From: Lottia gigantea
Taxonomy: Eukaryota > Mollusca > Gastropoda > Lottiidae
Reading direction: 5' to 3'
Assembly: GCF_000327385.1 (NCBI RefSeq)
Contig: NW_008709540.1
Coordinates: forward strand, 305,910 to 369,909
Length of the DNA: 64,000 nucleotides
The notes beneath the pieces are model-generated. The model saw only the letters and a list, made by a program, of their open reading frames with translations. It did no database searches and was not told where the DNA came from. Shown one piece after another: positions 1 to 11,280 of the stretch. The first letter of the stretch is position 1, and each line of letters begins with the position of its first letter. Made by a program: the position numbers and the translations under genes.

Positions 1-780
1 TTTATATATTATAATCTAAATCATTCTATTTTTTTCAGTTTTATGACTGATATTACCTGGTCCAAACTTAACACCTGTATTTAATATATTATAATCTAAA
101 TCATTCTATTTTTTTCAGTTTTATGACTGATATTACCTGGTCCAAACTTAACACCTGTATTTAATATATTATAAATTAAATCATTCTATTTTTTTTCAGT
201 TTTATGACTGATATTACCTGGTCCAAACTTAACACCTGTATTTAATATATTATAATCTAAATCATTCTATTTTTTTCAGTTTTATGACTGATATTACCTG
301 GTCCAAACTTAACACCTGTATTTAATATATTATAATCTAAATCATTCTATTTTTTTCAGTTTTATGACTGATATTACCTGGTCCAAACTTAACACCTGTA
401 TTTAATATATTATAATCTAAATCATTCTATTTTTTTCAGTTTTATGACTGATATTACCTGGTCCAAACTTAACACCTGTATTTAATATATTATAATCTAA
501 ATCATTCTATTTTTTTCAGTTTTATGACTGATATTACCTGGTCCAAACTTAACACCTGTATTTAATATATTATAATCTAAATCATTCTATTTTTTTCAGT
601 TTTATGACTGATATTACCTGGTCCAAACTTAACACCTGTATTTAATATATTATAATCTAAATCATTCTATTTTTTTCAGTTTTATGACTGATATTACCTG
701 GTCCAAACTTAACACCTGTATTTAATATATTATAATCTAAATCATTCTATTTTTTTCAGTTTTATGACTGATATTTCTTA
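1..780. repeat. 80-bp tandem array L with nine microexon-like cores
   Basis: About 9.7 near-identical 80-bp units. On the minus strand each unit has an ACAG acceptor, the 18-nt core GTGTTAAGTTTGGACCAG, a GTAATATC donor and a 62-nt spacer. Nine cores are present (57-74, then roughly every 80 bp to 698-715). The last unit degenerates at about 776 into unique sequence that is also found at the end of array R. The array may continue to the left of the window. Confidence 0.95.
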
Positions 781-943
781 CAACCTGTATTTCAAAAATC
801 ACAAAAATGATTATTTATCTTGTATTACGCTAAATGAATATTATATAATAGTAATTAAATTAAATGTCTTGTTATTTAGCTAAATGTTAACTATAGTCTT
901 ATTTTGACTTATTTTAGGAAATGTGTAAATAATTATACCTTCG

Positions 944-1296
944 GGTGAAAAGGTAATTCAAAGGGATTTGTAAAGAGGTTTTCTAAATTTTGATGTGTAT
1001 CGGGGACAATGATAGCATCAATTTGCGCCATTCCAATTTTCAATCAGACGTCTGTGGTTCTAGCAATTCTACTAAAACTAAGTGTTTTATGATATCACCC
1101 CCACAAAGGTCTTATGTGCCAGAAGCAAATTTGCGGGGGTGACGTCATAAAACACTTAGTCTTAGTGGAATTGCAATCACAGACTTCTGATTGAATATTG
1201 GAATGGTGCAAATTGATGCTATCAATGTCCCCGCTAAGCATAAAAAAATTTAGAAATCCTCTTTACAATCTCTTTAACTCGAAAAAGATTTCACAT
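944..1296. mobile_element. Foldback (MITE-like) element, about 350 bp
   Basis: Two arms of roughly 130-150 bp are reverse complements of each other with scattered mismatches, around a loop of about 45 bp near 1100-1145. The arms share TTCTAAATTTT, GGGGACA-TGATAGCATC and AAGTGTTTTATGA. No coding capacity is seen. It sits in the intron after EGF exon 2. A second, more decayed copy lies at 33285-33525. The superfamily is not identified. Confidence 0.8.
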
Positions 1297-1499
1297 TTTA
1301 TATATTTTATATTTTCCATGGTGATAGATTTGTGTTTCAAGTTTGATGGAATACAAAGCATTTATATTATAACCTGGTTTGTCTCTCAATCAACAGCGAT
1401 TCTAAATATCTCCTAATAAAAAGAGAGAATTTGAGATGTCTTATCTCGGTAATGGATCGCTCTACTGCTCACATTCAAAATGCAGATAAAAAGGCTTAC

Positions 1500-2580
1500 G
1501 TTTCTGACAGGAAGCACCAGACCATCCAGTAGCACAACCTTTACTGCATTCACCAGAATCTTTATGACATGGTTCATCATTAAAACAGTGACAGGTATAA
1601 CTCTTATCAGGTCCAAACTTAACACCTGTATTTAATATATTATAATCTAAATCATTCTATTTTTTTCAGTTTTATGACTGATATTACCTAGTCCAAACTT
1701 AAAACCTGTATTTAAAAAAATCATAAACTAAATCATATTTTCAGTTTTATGACTGATATTACCTAGTCCAAACTTAACACCTGTGTTTAATATATTATAA
1801 TCTAAATCATTCTATTTTTTTCAGTTTTATGACTGATATTACCTGGTCCAAACTTAACACCTGTATTTAATATATTATAATCTAAATCATTCTATTTTTT
1901 TCAGTTTTATGACTGATATTACCTGGTCCAAACTTAACACCTGTATTTGATATATTATAATCTAAATCATTCTATTTTTTTCAGTTTTATGACTGATATT
2001 ACCTGGTCCAAACTTAACACCTGTATTTAATATATTATAATCTAAATCATTCTATTTTTTTCAGTTTTATGACTGATATTACCTGGTCCAAACTTAACAC
2101 CTGTATTTAATATATTATAATCTAAATCATTCTATTTTTTTCAGTTTTATGACTGATATTACCTGGTCCAAACTTAACACCTGTATTTAATATATTATAA
2201 TCTAAATCATTCTATTTTTTTCAGTTTTATGACTGATATTACCTGGTCCAAACTTAACACCTGTATTTAATATATTATAATCTAAATCATTCTATTTTTT
2301 TCAGTTTTATGACTGATATTACCTGGTCCAAACTTAACACCTGTATTTAATATATTATAAATTAAATCATTCTATTTTTTTTCAGTTTTATTTCTTACAA
2401 TCTGTATTTCAAAAATCACAAAAATGATTATTTATCTTGTATTACGCTAAATGTCTTGTTTTTAGGCTAAATGTCCAACTATAGTCCTTATTTTGACTTG
2501 GACCCAGATTTGATGCCTTGAATAAACTTACATTGAGTGAGTGGTATGATAAATAATATTACAATTATCAACTTCCACAT
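1500..2580 (-). CDS. 5' end of a secreted EGF-like domain protein gene (partial, runs off the left edge)
   Basis: Two exons are visible. Exon 1 (2580-2532) encodes MWKLIIVILFIIPLTQ, a clear signal peptide, and stops in phase 1 at a GTAAGT donor. Exon 2 (1625-1500, 126 nt) follows an ACAG acceptor and ends at a GTAAGC donor, again phase 1. It encodes one EGF-like module with six cysteines in the order CHC, EPC, GEC, KGC, GASC, including the typical GWSGASC end. Modules of this kind occur in MEGF10/11-like and scavenger-receptor-F-like proteins; I cannot say which this is. Phase-1 symmetric exons are usual for EGF modules. A second acceptor with a strong pyrimidine tract at 2735-2737 lies upstream of the ATG and suggests a spliced 5' UTR. 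Further exons should lie beyond position 1. Both introns carry the 80-bp repeat arrays described separately. The exon pair is well supported; the rest of the protein is not seen. Confidence 0.68.
1626..2390. repeat. 80-bp tandem array R with nine microexon-like cores
   Basis: This is the same unit as array L, lying between exon 1 and exon 2 of the EGF-like gene. Nine cores are present (1688, 1763, 1843, then every 80 bp to 2323-2340). The two copies nearest exon 2 are more diverged and have CTAG in place of CCAG before the donor. The first 16 nt of the core equal the first 16 nt of EGF exon 2, so the unit was seeded by that exon's acceptor region. Confidence 0.95.
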
Positions 2581-2734
2581 TCTAACATGTAGTAGTAGAC
2601 TTTGTCCTGATAGCGGCGTATTTTTTTCTGTTTCTACCAGTCTGAGGTTTGTTTGCTGCTTCAGTCTGTAGTACACCGGATCTTGGTGTTTTCTCAACCT
2701 CTCCCATTTGCATTTCTGACTCAGTGGGACCATA

Positions 2735-3559
2735 CTGAAAGAAGAATTGAATGCATTATTCTATTTCTATGCCTGGATTGAACACCACCTCGTAGATATG
2801 TAAGAATGTCGAAAATGTTCCATAAACTTTCATTAAATTGACTTACAGTCTCAGAATGCAAGAGAGCAAATTGTGTTAAATTCCCGGGAAAGGGTCCCGA
2901 CTAATCTAGATGAGTCACTGACATTCTTTAAAAGGGTTTCCAAAGTTAGTTGAAAGAAAGTCTGCTAATTTAGATGGGGTGGTTTAAGGTGGTTTGTCTA
3001 AGACATATTTAAAAAAACAATGTTTAAGATTTAATTCTATTTATTTTTTATTTTTGTTTGTTGAAATTATGATTTAAGTTTACGCATTTATATTGTTTAC
3101 TCTTCTTGTAACGAGGAAAATGGCTGGAACTCAAATGACGACTGCAGAAGTAAGCATAATATGTGTTTCTTGTTCTTTGATAGTTTTATTTGCAACAGCT
3201 TGTAAATAGTTTTATTTTCTCACATCCAAATCGGCGTATGGTGCATGTCAAACTAATAGTATAATATACAAGGCTACAGTTACAAACACTGACACAAATG
3301 AACGTAAAAAATATCTGGGACTGACTGAAAACATGTTTACAATGCAGTCGTTTAACAATAAAAAAAGGACCGAACTCCCAAAACACATTTTGCAACTTAG
3401 ACTGAAAAATAATAAATACAAAATATCCTGGTCAATTGATAGCAGAGTTTAAGCCTACACACATAAAATCAAACCTGTATTTAACTGAAGAGCTTTACAT
3501 CATTAATGCCCCTAAGCAAACACCTTTAAACAAACGTTATGAACTTGTCCGAAGGTCTA
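2735..3559. other. Region with no assigned gene; possible short plus-strand first exon at 3120-3149
   Basis: The only coding-like signal is an ATG in good context at 3120, followed by ten codons (MAGTQMTTAE) and a GTAAGC donor at 3150. No following exon was recognised. A 17-nt match to the SINE B-box region (reverse orientation) occurs near 2766-2782. Nothing else is apparent. Confidence 0.25.
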
Positions 3560-3845
3560 CTTGTCTAACTTCAGTAGGGACACCGGCTGAAAATAGGTCA
3601 GTTTTCTGAAGATCGCGTGAAACAACATGTTTTTTTACGTTCTGTTTTAATATTTCTATATCGCTCTACAATAGATGTAATTAGCATTATTTTAACAGTG
3701 AAATTTTTCATTATTATTATTTATACTGTGATATAGAAATATTAAAACAGAACCTAAAATATCATGTTTGTACTCAGAGGTTCATGCTATGCGATTTTAC
3801 GACAACCGACCTATTACAACCTGCGTCCCTACATTCGACAAGTGT
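3560..3845. mobile_element. Foldback / MITE-like inverted repeat
   Basis: The left arm (about 3560-3666) and right arm (about 3724-3842) are imperfect reverse complements. The inner parts are nearly perfect (CTGTTTTAATATTTCTATAT against its complement). The outer parts share ACTTGTC, TAGGGAC and TAGGTC-GTTTTC. The loop is about 57 bp and AT-rich. There is no open reading frame of interest. Confidence 0.7.
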
Positions 3846-4121
3846 TTGTCCAACTTCAGTAGGGATATGTTTATGTTTCGAGAACTATTTGTACTGTAAA
3901 TATATTTTGTTAATGTTTACATATTTATTACGATATATTACACTTTTTATTTTCTAATGGATACCTAATAATAAAAAAAAAACAACGTAGTGCGCACCCT
4001 AGTTGTTGCAAATTTCGAATAATAGAAGCCCAAACTATTCCTTAAATATAAATTGGTCTTACATGAGACTGAACTGGTCATTACGTATACGTCTCTCTTG
4101 GTTCTTGAGTTAAATGACCGA

Positions 4122-4202
4122 GGACGAGTTTTTATTGAGTTAGAAAGGCGACAAAAAAGAAAGGCGGGTCGAGGGCTTTTCTAACTCAGTAAAAACGAGT
4201 CC
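4122..4202. repeat. Short inverted repeat
   Basis: A 27-bp arm beginning GACGAGTTTTTATTGAGTTA at about 4124 is matched in reverse complement at about 4175-4202, with a loop of about 25 bp. It may be a tiny foldback element or the core of one. Confidence 0.6.
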
Positions 4203-4270
4203 ATAATTGATAATGTCGTATGACTTGCGCTGCAACGTAACGTTTAGTGTGCCTTGATTTTGAATCTAAA

Positions 4271-4385
4271 GGTGCGGGCACACGAGCGGTCTTGGTCGGA
4301 GACTTTTGTCGCCGATTAGTGTCTTGTCTTGAGTTTCAACGAGGAGACTAAAATCTCCAGTCGGTCGTTTAACACGTGCGGAGCA
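4271..4385. mobile_element. Candidate short non-autonomous DNA element with inverted ends
   Basis: The ends GGTGCGGGCACACGAGCGGTC and, in reverse complement, TCCGCACGTGTTAAACGACC are similar over about 40 bp, around a core of about 30 bp containing a GGAGACTTTTGTC-type inverted match. It is GC-richer than its surroundings. The family is unknown. Confidence 0.4.
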
Positions 4386-4764
4386 TGCAATTGAAAAGAA
4401 AATGGATCTGATTGGATGGTACATATATAAGATATTCGATCTGAAACCTATCCCTTGAAAGTAATGCTATGACGATTTATAGATTTATAAGTTGGGGTTC
4501 GCACTGCATTGGTACCTTTCACTGTTCTAGTTTGAACGAGCCTAAGGTCAAGTTAAACAATGATGTGAAATACGTGAAAAAGTTTAACATATAAAATATA
4601 ATTCGACGTGTGACAGTATTTTATATAATAGGCTGTTATGGAATATTTCGTATATAACTAACATTCTACAACAAAATAAATTAGATATAATGTTTCCAAA
4701 TCAATTTTGATTCAATAAACGTCAGAAAGGTATGAAGCAGAAGGAGAAAAAACAAAGAGATCAG

Positions 4765-4905
4765 AATTGTCTGTTAAAAGGACAGTTGTACCTGGGGGGT
4801 TGATTTTAGTCTTGAAAATGTATAAATAGTCTTCAGAAGTTCTAGACATGTACAAAAAACTTAATATTCCTTCTCTGTATCTATTCACAGTGTATCTTAA
4901 AATGA
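4765..4905. repeat. Fragment of an unclassified interspersed repeat (family X)
   Basis: This resembles sequence at 48150-48300 and, in reverse complement, 29545-29640. Shared landmarks are TCTTGAA-AT-AAATAGTC, CAGAAGT and AATATTCCTTC. It is diverged and no coding potential is seen. Confidence 0.45.
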
Positions 4906-5137
4906 CGAGTCGAACAAACAAATCAGTCCAGATACAAGAAACAGATTTATAATATTCGTCAAGAAGTTTGCTATTACGACCATAAAATTTCCTAAATGAA
5001 GTCTATGTGTCCCTGCTTAAGCAATTTCAAAGTCAAACCCCACCTCCTGGAAATCGGACAGTTGATATAAACAGGTATAGTCTGGGCGTTAGATTCTAAA
5101 AGTTTTGATATAGTCAAACACAGATATTTTTGCTCAT

Positions 5138-6090
5138 CCAGGTACCGTCAAAACTAGTCCAAAACAATTTCAAGGGTACAAAAGGTATGACATTTAGAGG
5201 GTTTGACTAATCCTTCAATTTTATATGATAACTCGTAAATGAGATATAAATGTACATGTATGTCATTTCAAAACATTTGAAGGCCCTATAGTTCATTTTA
5301 TCATGACAGCCACCATTAGGCCTGACGAGATGACTATGATATGAACAGCAATAGCTTAAATGGCACAAAACCTTCACCCGTGCCTCCATGAATAATTATA
5401 AGACATTTTCTTTCTATATTAGAACATTCCTTTTTGACTCGTTATCAATGTCAAATTTAGGAATTGTGTGAGTTATCTTAGTATACATACACTATTAGTC
5501 AGCCTACTGTCCGATATTTCTTTAATTTTGTTCTATGTAATTCTAGAAACATCAAGGTTCTCTTTGCCATGTACAGTGAATCCTGCTCATGAGACCACCT
5601 CTACTTAAGAACCACCTTCAATATGCGACCACAATAAAGTCCAACTTTCAAGTTTTCAATTTAACTAAAGACTGTTAGGAGACCACCTCCATTACCCGAT
5701 TATCTAGTCTATGTCAACGTGTTTCATATTTATTTTCTATCAATTAAGGATTGAATGTAGATTGATCGATGAACGCAGAATTTTCACGAGATAATTCGAA
5801 TGAGTGGCGAAGCCATTCATGTAACATTTATCACGTGAAAATTCGTTATCGGTGATCACTAAAAGTCATCAAAGTCTTGCAAGTTGAATTTTTCTCACTT
5901 AAACTTTCCTTTGAATCGGGTCAGCTTTTGTCTGGGATATGTGCGAATTAAGGATTAAAACAAATCTAAAATCTAAAGTTGCATAGATTTAATCTCATTT
6001 AAGATTTATCATATTCAAATGAAGGATTAGTCAAACCCTCTAAATGCCATAACCTTGAAAATTTGTGTTTATATTTTGACGGTACCCGGC
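5138..6090. mobile_element. Non-autonomous DNA transposon of about 950 bp with terminal inverted repeats of about 110 bp
   Basis: The sequence from 5138 (CCAGGTACCGTCAAAA) to about 5250 is repeated in reverse complement at about 5978-6090 (ending TTTTGACGGTACCCGG). An uninterrupted match runs through ATTTAGAGGGTTTGACTAAT. The interior has no long open frame, so the element cannot mobilise itself. It contains an inner repeat rich in GACCACCTC-type motifs at about 5575-5700, which looks like a nested MITE. Target duplications were not resolved. Confidence 0.75.
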
Positions 6091-6164
6091 TATACAAGGG
6101 TCTTTTAACCTTTTAATAAAGGAGTTATATATATTATAAAATGATGCTCAATCAAAAACAAGTA

Positions 6165-6440
6165 GTATACAATAATAATAATAATAATAATAAATACAAT
6201 ATTTATAGAGCGCGTTATATAAAAACAATTACTCTAAGCGCTTCACATAAAAATAAGTAAAAAATAAAATAAACAGTTTAAAATAATTGCAGTCAATTAA
6301 AAGTATATAGAATGAAATAAAATCTACAAGAAATCCTTAAAAGCAGTTCGAAAGAAGTGAGTCTTGAGTTGCAAACTACCATTTGCAAATTAGGCATCCT
6401 TTTCAAAAGCGGAAGTCACGTGAATTTTTCAGTCTGGAGC
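6165..6440. repeat. (AAT)n microsatellite plus interspersed repeat tail
   Basis: An (AAT)n tract at about 6172-6193 is followed by TATTTATAGAGCGCG and CTCTAAGCGCTTCACA, and then AAGAAGTGAGTCTTGAGTTG. This arrangement is common at the ends of invertebrate interspersed repeats (LINE or SINE tails). No coding capacity is seen. Confidence 0.45.
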
Positions 6441-6486
6441 TTTCCGTCTTCGTACTAATACGTTGTGTACTCTTAAACCCTGGAGT

Positions 6487-7075
6487 AGTATATCTTATAA
6501 ACTGATGATGGCAATGTAAATTGTTGAAACGTTGTGTACTCTTAAACCCTGGAGTAGTATACTATATAAACTGATGATGGCAATGTAAATTGTTGAAACG
6601 TTGTGTACTCTTAAACCCTGGAGTATTTTACCATATAAACTGATGATGACAATGTAAATTGTTGAAACGTTGTGTACTCTTAAACCCTGGAGTATTTTAC
6701 CATATAAACTGATGATGACAATGTAAATTATAGAAACGTTGTGTACTATAAAACCTTGGAGTATTTTACCATATAAACTGATGATGACAATGTAACTTAT
6801 AGAAACGCTGTGTACGATACAACCCAAGACTAGTATACCATATAAACTGATGATGACAATGTAAATTATAGAAACGTTGTGTATTATAAAACCTTGGAGT
6901 ATTTTACCATATAAACTGATGATGACAATGAAACTTATAGAAACGTTGTGTACGATACAACCCAAGACTAGTATACTAGTTGAAACGTTGTGTACAATAA
7001 AACTCAGGAGAAGTATACTATATAAACTTATGATGACAATGTAAATTGTTGAAACGTTGTGTACTATAATGTTCA
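6487..7075. repeat. 69-bp satellite array 1 (about 8.5 units)
   Basis: The unit is about 69 bp and contains GAAACGTTGTGTAC, GGAGTAGTATAC and AAACTGATGATGACAATG. Because 69 is divisible by 3, a shadow open frame of 156 codons runs through it on the minus strand. The same unit forms arrays at 27510-28165 (same orientation), 43425-43725 and 48945-49580 (opposite orientation). Confidence 0.95.
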
Positions 7076-7079
7076 GTAA

Positions 7080-7690
7080 TATACCGAATTACCAATTTTG
7101 GTTCTACTTTATCTAGTTCACATTTGTTTACATCTTGCATTTTGAACGTCAAATTTCTCCCTTAAAATAAGACAGAAACTCAATTGCTATTTTGACAGTT
7201 TTTGACTTGTAGAGCCGACAAACTGTCAGAATTGGCATAGAGGCACATGTTTAAGATTTGTTAAGCTCACTTACCTTCAGCTACGTTTAACACACTGTGA
7301 ATGATCACAGGTAAACACTAGTTTTATATGCACAATGTTACCAATGAAGGGTTTCGAGGGGTCAAATAAGATAATATGATATGTGATATGTTTTTCTAAA
7401 TCATTGAAGTTTTCGGAGAATCTATTCATATAATAATAAAAATAATGACGCCCTCTCTCTATTGTAGAGATCAAATAAATAAATAATAAATCTATTGCCC
7501 TTCTTTTATGGTTTCCCGTGTATATTAATTAATTTTTAAATCATTTCAGAATCGAGTATAATCTAATGAAATAATGGTTTAAACAATTTTTATAGTTACT
7601 CTGTTCGTTTTACTCTATCGTAATCTGTGACAGAAAAAGGCACACTTGGTTGAAAATAAAACAGTTAAAGAGACAATTGCGGCATTTCGG
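7080..7690. other. Intergenic, nothing recognised
   Basis: AT-rich sequence with no splice-bounded open frame, repeat array or RNA gene that I can support. Confidence 0.5.
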
Positions 7691-10080
7691 AAAGTAACTG
7701 TTAATATAGATGTTTTTATTAAATATAGAGGCCACAGGCCCATTATACAATAAAGTAGATATTAATATACACAATTATACAAACTACACGTGGATACTTA
7801 ATTCACATTTTCGAAGGCTCAAAGAATTTTGTCCTTTTTTTCAATGACAAAAATGTATATTTAGCCAAATTGTACAAGATGGTAGCATTTGTGTTTGACA
7901 TTAATATATTTAATTTTTGTTGAGATGGGTGTTTATGATAATATTGGGGTATAAGTTCTAACCTTAATTCTTCATAAAAAAGGACAGATGACAAATGATA
8001 TTCTGATTCGACACATTACACAGAGAGGACAAAACCGTTCGCATCTTGTTAAACCAAGCTGTCTGCCCTTTTCAATCATTAAAGGGTGATTTGAGCACCG
8101 TAACTTACATAAGGCAATACGATACACACTGACATTGATATCAAGATAGGTTTCTCTATTGACACTTTCTTTAAAGCCTGCATAGAAGTCTAGCTTTGAC
8201 ACTGTTTGTATGTTTTCGTACCATAACGGATTACCAATATCAATACATCTTTGTTTGAAAATTTTGCTGAATGAATTGTCAACTGTTTGATTGTACCAAA
8301 CCTCAGCAAACCCGTATGCACTAAGTACATTTTTGATCTTTAGAGCCCAGCAGTTGATGCTCTTTTCAGCCAAATCATATTGATATTGATATATTACAGA
8401 TAATATTCTATTTTCTTTTTGATTAACTAATCTAATCCAGTATTTGATTAATCTGTTATACAAGTTAACTGTCATAGAATATCGACCAAGTTCACCCCGG
8501 GCAACAATATTTGGGGCTGTCTGACTTAAATTGATTAACGACTTAAAGAACCTATCCTGCACTAAATTAATGTCAGGAGCAGGGTGGAATCCCCACACTT
8601 CGCTACCGTACAATAAGATAGGTACAATTTTAGCATCGAAAATATGCAGTTTAGTACGGATTGGCAACTTACAGAAGTTTGGTATTTGTGATTTAAGGAT
8701 TCTGATAGCCTTAGGGCTTGTTGGGCCAATGTCTTCTGGGCTTGAAACCAGGAGGTGGAAGATGCCAACTGAACACCTATATATTTGTACGAAGGTACTA
8801 TTTCCATCAAGAAAAAATTTCTCATATTTCCTCAATTGGCCACCTTTTCGAAAGACTACAATTTTACTTTTGCTACTGTTAACTTTCAATGTCAGTTTAT
8901 CGAGCCTATCTTGCAATCCTTTAACCGTACTGTCGAAAAGTTCAATATCGTCGGCAAACAATAATATAAAAAGTTCTATCGTACTAACATTAATGCACCT
9001 TTGATCATCATTGCTCAAATCAGAAACAATGTCATTTATGAAAAATGAAAACAAAAATGGTGATAATTGGCAACCTTGTCGTACACCAAATGCAGCTTCA
9101 AATATATCGGTGCTACCTAATGAGACTCAATAATCTAAATGTATAACCCCTAATGTTTCCATTCCACAGTTTGTAAATCAAACTATTCCTGCAAATGGAA
9201 TCAAAGGCAGATTTAAGGTCAATGAGACCACAATATAGCCTACCATGGCACAAGTTTACAATTTTGTTAATAACAGTGTCTAAGATAAAGATATTATCTA
9301 TAGTCTGAAAGCCAGTTCTAAAACCAGTCTGTTCTTTTACTAAAACGTATTCTCTCTTTGCCCACTGTGTTAGCCTTTCGCACACAACTTTTGCGAATAT
9401 TTTCCTGCAACTTCCAAAAGAGTCACCGGGCGATAGTTAGAAGGGTCATACGGATTACCTTTTTTAAAAATTGGCACAATCACACCTAAAATCCACTCCT
9501 CTGGGTAAACTCCGGTTCTAAATATTAAATTGAAAAGAAACGTAAGGATATCAACACAAATTGGGGGTGCGTTTTTCAAGAGCTCTATTGGGATACCATC
9601 ATACCCAGGTGCCTTTCCACTTTTCATACCATGTATTGCATTTTCAATCTCTTCGTGGGTAATTACTGCATCTAAAGGGTTGTCTCCAATACTGGCATTT
9701 ATGTGATCTTCGCTTATTGAATTCACAAACGTGTCTATCTCACCATAAAATTGTTGAAAGTCGGGAGATTCATCTATACCTTGGAAGTGCTTAATGAAGT
9801 GATCTGTCCAACACATGGCAGATATATTGTTTTTAGACATAACTGAGTTCGGTTTGATGGAACGCCAGAAACGTTTCCAATCTTGCAGTCGCAGAGCTCC
9901 TTCAAGACAATCACAAAAAGCATTAAATGCACTATCTGATTTTTGTTTACACAATAGATTTTTTAGAGTCAGAGTATGCTTCCCTATCAGTTAAGGCGTT
10001 TGAGATATGGAACTGGCGTAGGTGTCTTCTAGCTTCCAGTCGCGCTTCTTGGCATGGGCGGATCTCAGACAGTTGAAACT
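7690..10080 (-). mobile_element. 5'-truncated, frameshifted LINE (non-LTR retrotransposon) reverse transcriptase
   Basis: The RT begins with a linker region (about 10075-9960, ARLEARRHLRQFH), then the fingers motif at about 9670-9440 (GKAPGYDGIP, IFKKGNPYDPSNYRPVTLLE). Next are QTGFR-TIDNIFIL and LYCGLIDLKSAFDS (9350-9200), GVRQGCQLSPFLF (about 9085-9047) and the catalytic FADD near 8955-8945. Downstream lie KSKIVVFRKGG, LLYGSEVWGF and a Cys-rich C-terminus (RCERFCPLC, near 8050-8030), with a final stretch ending at 7803. At least four frame changes separate these blocks, so it cannot make a functional protein. No endonuclease domain is left, consistent with 5' truncation on insertion. The motif set resembles jockey/CR1-superfamily LINEs; I do not assign a family. 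The 3' end is a short AT-rich tail near 7690-7750. Confidence 0.9.
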
Positions 10081-10219
10081 TAATAAATAAACAAATTTAT
10101 AAAGTTAGAGTCAAAAGAAATCTATCTGTAAGTTTCGGGTTCTTTGTTGAATATTTAAAATGATGGATGTTTTGATTGGTCAATATTGTAAGAACTAAAC
10201 TATAGATTTTAAACACTCG

Positions 10220-10550
10220 GATGCTAAGATTCCATATACGCGTCAGGCGAATCCATCATGCGTCATCCGTCATTTGTTAAAAATCGAAATGGTAGGTATA
10301 AGAGGGTACGATTCCATATATGCAGAAGCGGTATCCGCCAAATGGTCTCCGTCATGCGTCAAAAAGAAAATCACCCGGTGTAGCGATTTTTGACACATCC
10401 CGACGGCTTTCCGCGCAGAGATCTCCCAAATGTGGCGTATTTTGTGGGGGTTCCCTGTCTTTTTTATGCACCAAAGCATCCATTTGTCTAGAAGTCGGTG
10501 CGTCAAAAGAAAGATAACGCATACGTTAACTCGCATATGGAATCATATTT
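10220..10550. mobile_element. Candidate non-autonomous DNA element with GATTCCATAT ends
   Basis: GATTCCATATACGCGTCA at about 10229 and GATTCCATATATGC at about 10310 recur in reverse complement at about 10528-10550 (GCATATGGAATCATATTTGA). The interior is GC-richer than the flanks and rich in GCGTCA/TGACGC-type motifs. Open frames on both strands look incidental. Boundaries are uncertain. Confidence 0.4.
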
Positions 10551-10559
10551 GACGTATGA

Positions 10560-11165
10560 CGATCTGTCACCTGTTGTCATTCTGCTTTTGTTTCTCTATC
10601 TTTTAATCTCTGAAATTAGAAATAAAATTTGTTGTGTTTTTTTATGAATATCGATTTTTATTGAAATAAAAAAATAATATCATGGGTTGTACAAAATATA
10701 CAAAATATTAATTATTGGTTGGCCTATGTGAACTCTCTGAAAGGAATCTAATTGGCGAGAAGTGATTAACATGACTAGATGTCGGATAATACAGATTTTT
10801 GTTAGTCGGGACCACTGATTAGTGTCGTATTTTGTAATACACGGAATGTGAATTTTTAACTGACATAATAAAGAAATCAATCGGGATCTGAAAAGATGTT
10901 GGATAACGAAGAATGTTAGAATACTCAAATGTCGGATATCACAGAGTACCTCAATATGAGGTTTATAGTTTCATAATATTTAATATTCTAATATTTATGT
11001 CATGTTGATCGTAACTATTAATAATCGTTTAAATTTAACTAACAATAGTAACTGTAACAAACTACCACACCAAATACTGACACTGAAATGACAACTGATA
11101 ATAAGAGAAGATACAACAATGAATCTCTATAAATAAAATAAACATGCCACCACCTAAGTAAACTA
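10560..11165. other. Intergenic, nothing recognised
   Basis: AT-rich sequence without splice-bounded coding signal, array or RNA gene. Confidence 0.45.
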
Positions 11166-11169
11166 AACT

Positions 11170-11245
11170 TTATTATGAACATTTTAAACCTGGTCATACT
11201 GCACATTGTAAACCTGGCCATACTGCACATTGTAAACCTGGCCAT
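11170..11245. repeat. 24-bp tandem repeat, three units
   Basis: Three copies of a 24-bp unit containing AAACCTGGCCATACTGCACA; the first differs slightly (CCTGGTCATAC). Confidence 0.85.
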
Positions 11246-11280
11246 ACATTGGCAAGCTTAATCTAAAACTGATTCCCGCT

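Noticed and set aside
2488-2733. Minus-strand frame of 81 codons starting MVPLSQKCKW
   Set aside because: It fuses 5' UTR with the signal-peptide exon by reading through; the ATG at 2580 with a phase-1 donor at 2531 fits the EGF exon better.
6495-6965. Minus-strand frame of 156 codons
   Set aside because: Same satellite artefact as at 49118-49702.
8531-9004. Plus-strand frame of 157 codons
   Set aside because: Antisense of the LINE reverse transcriptase.
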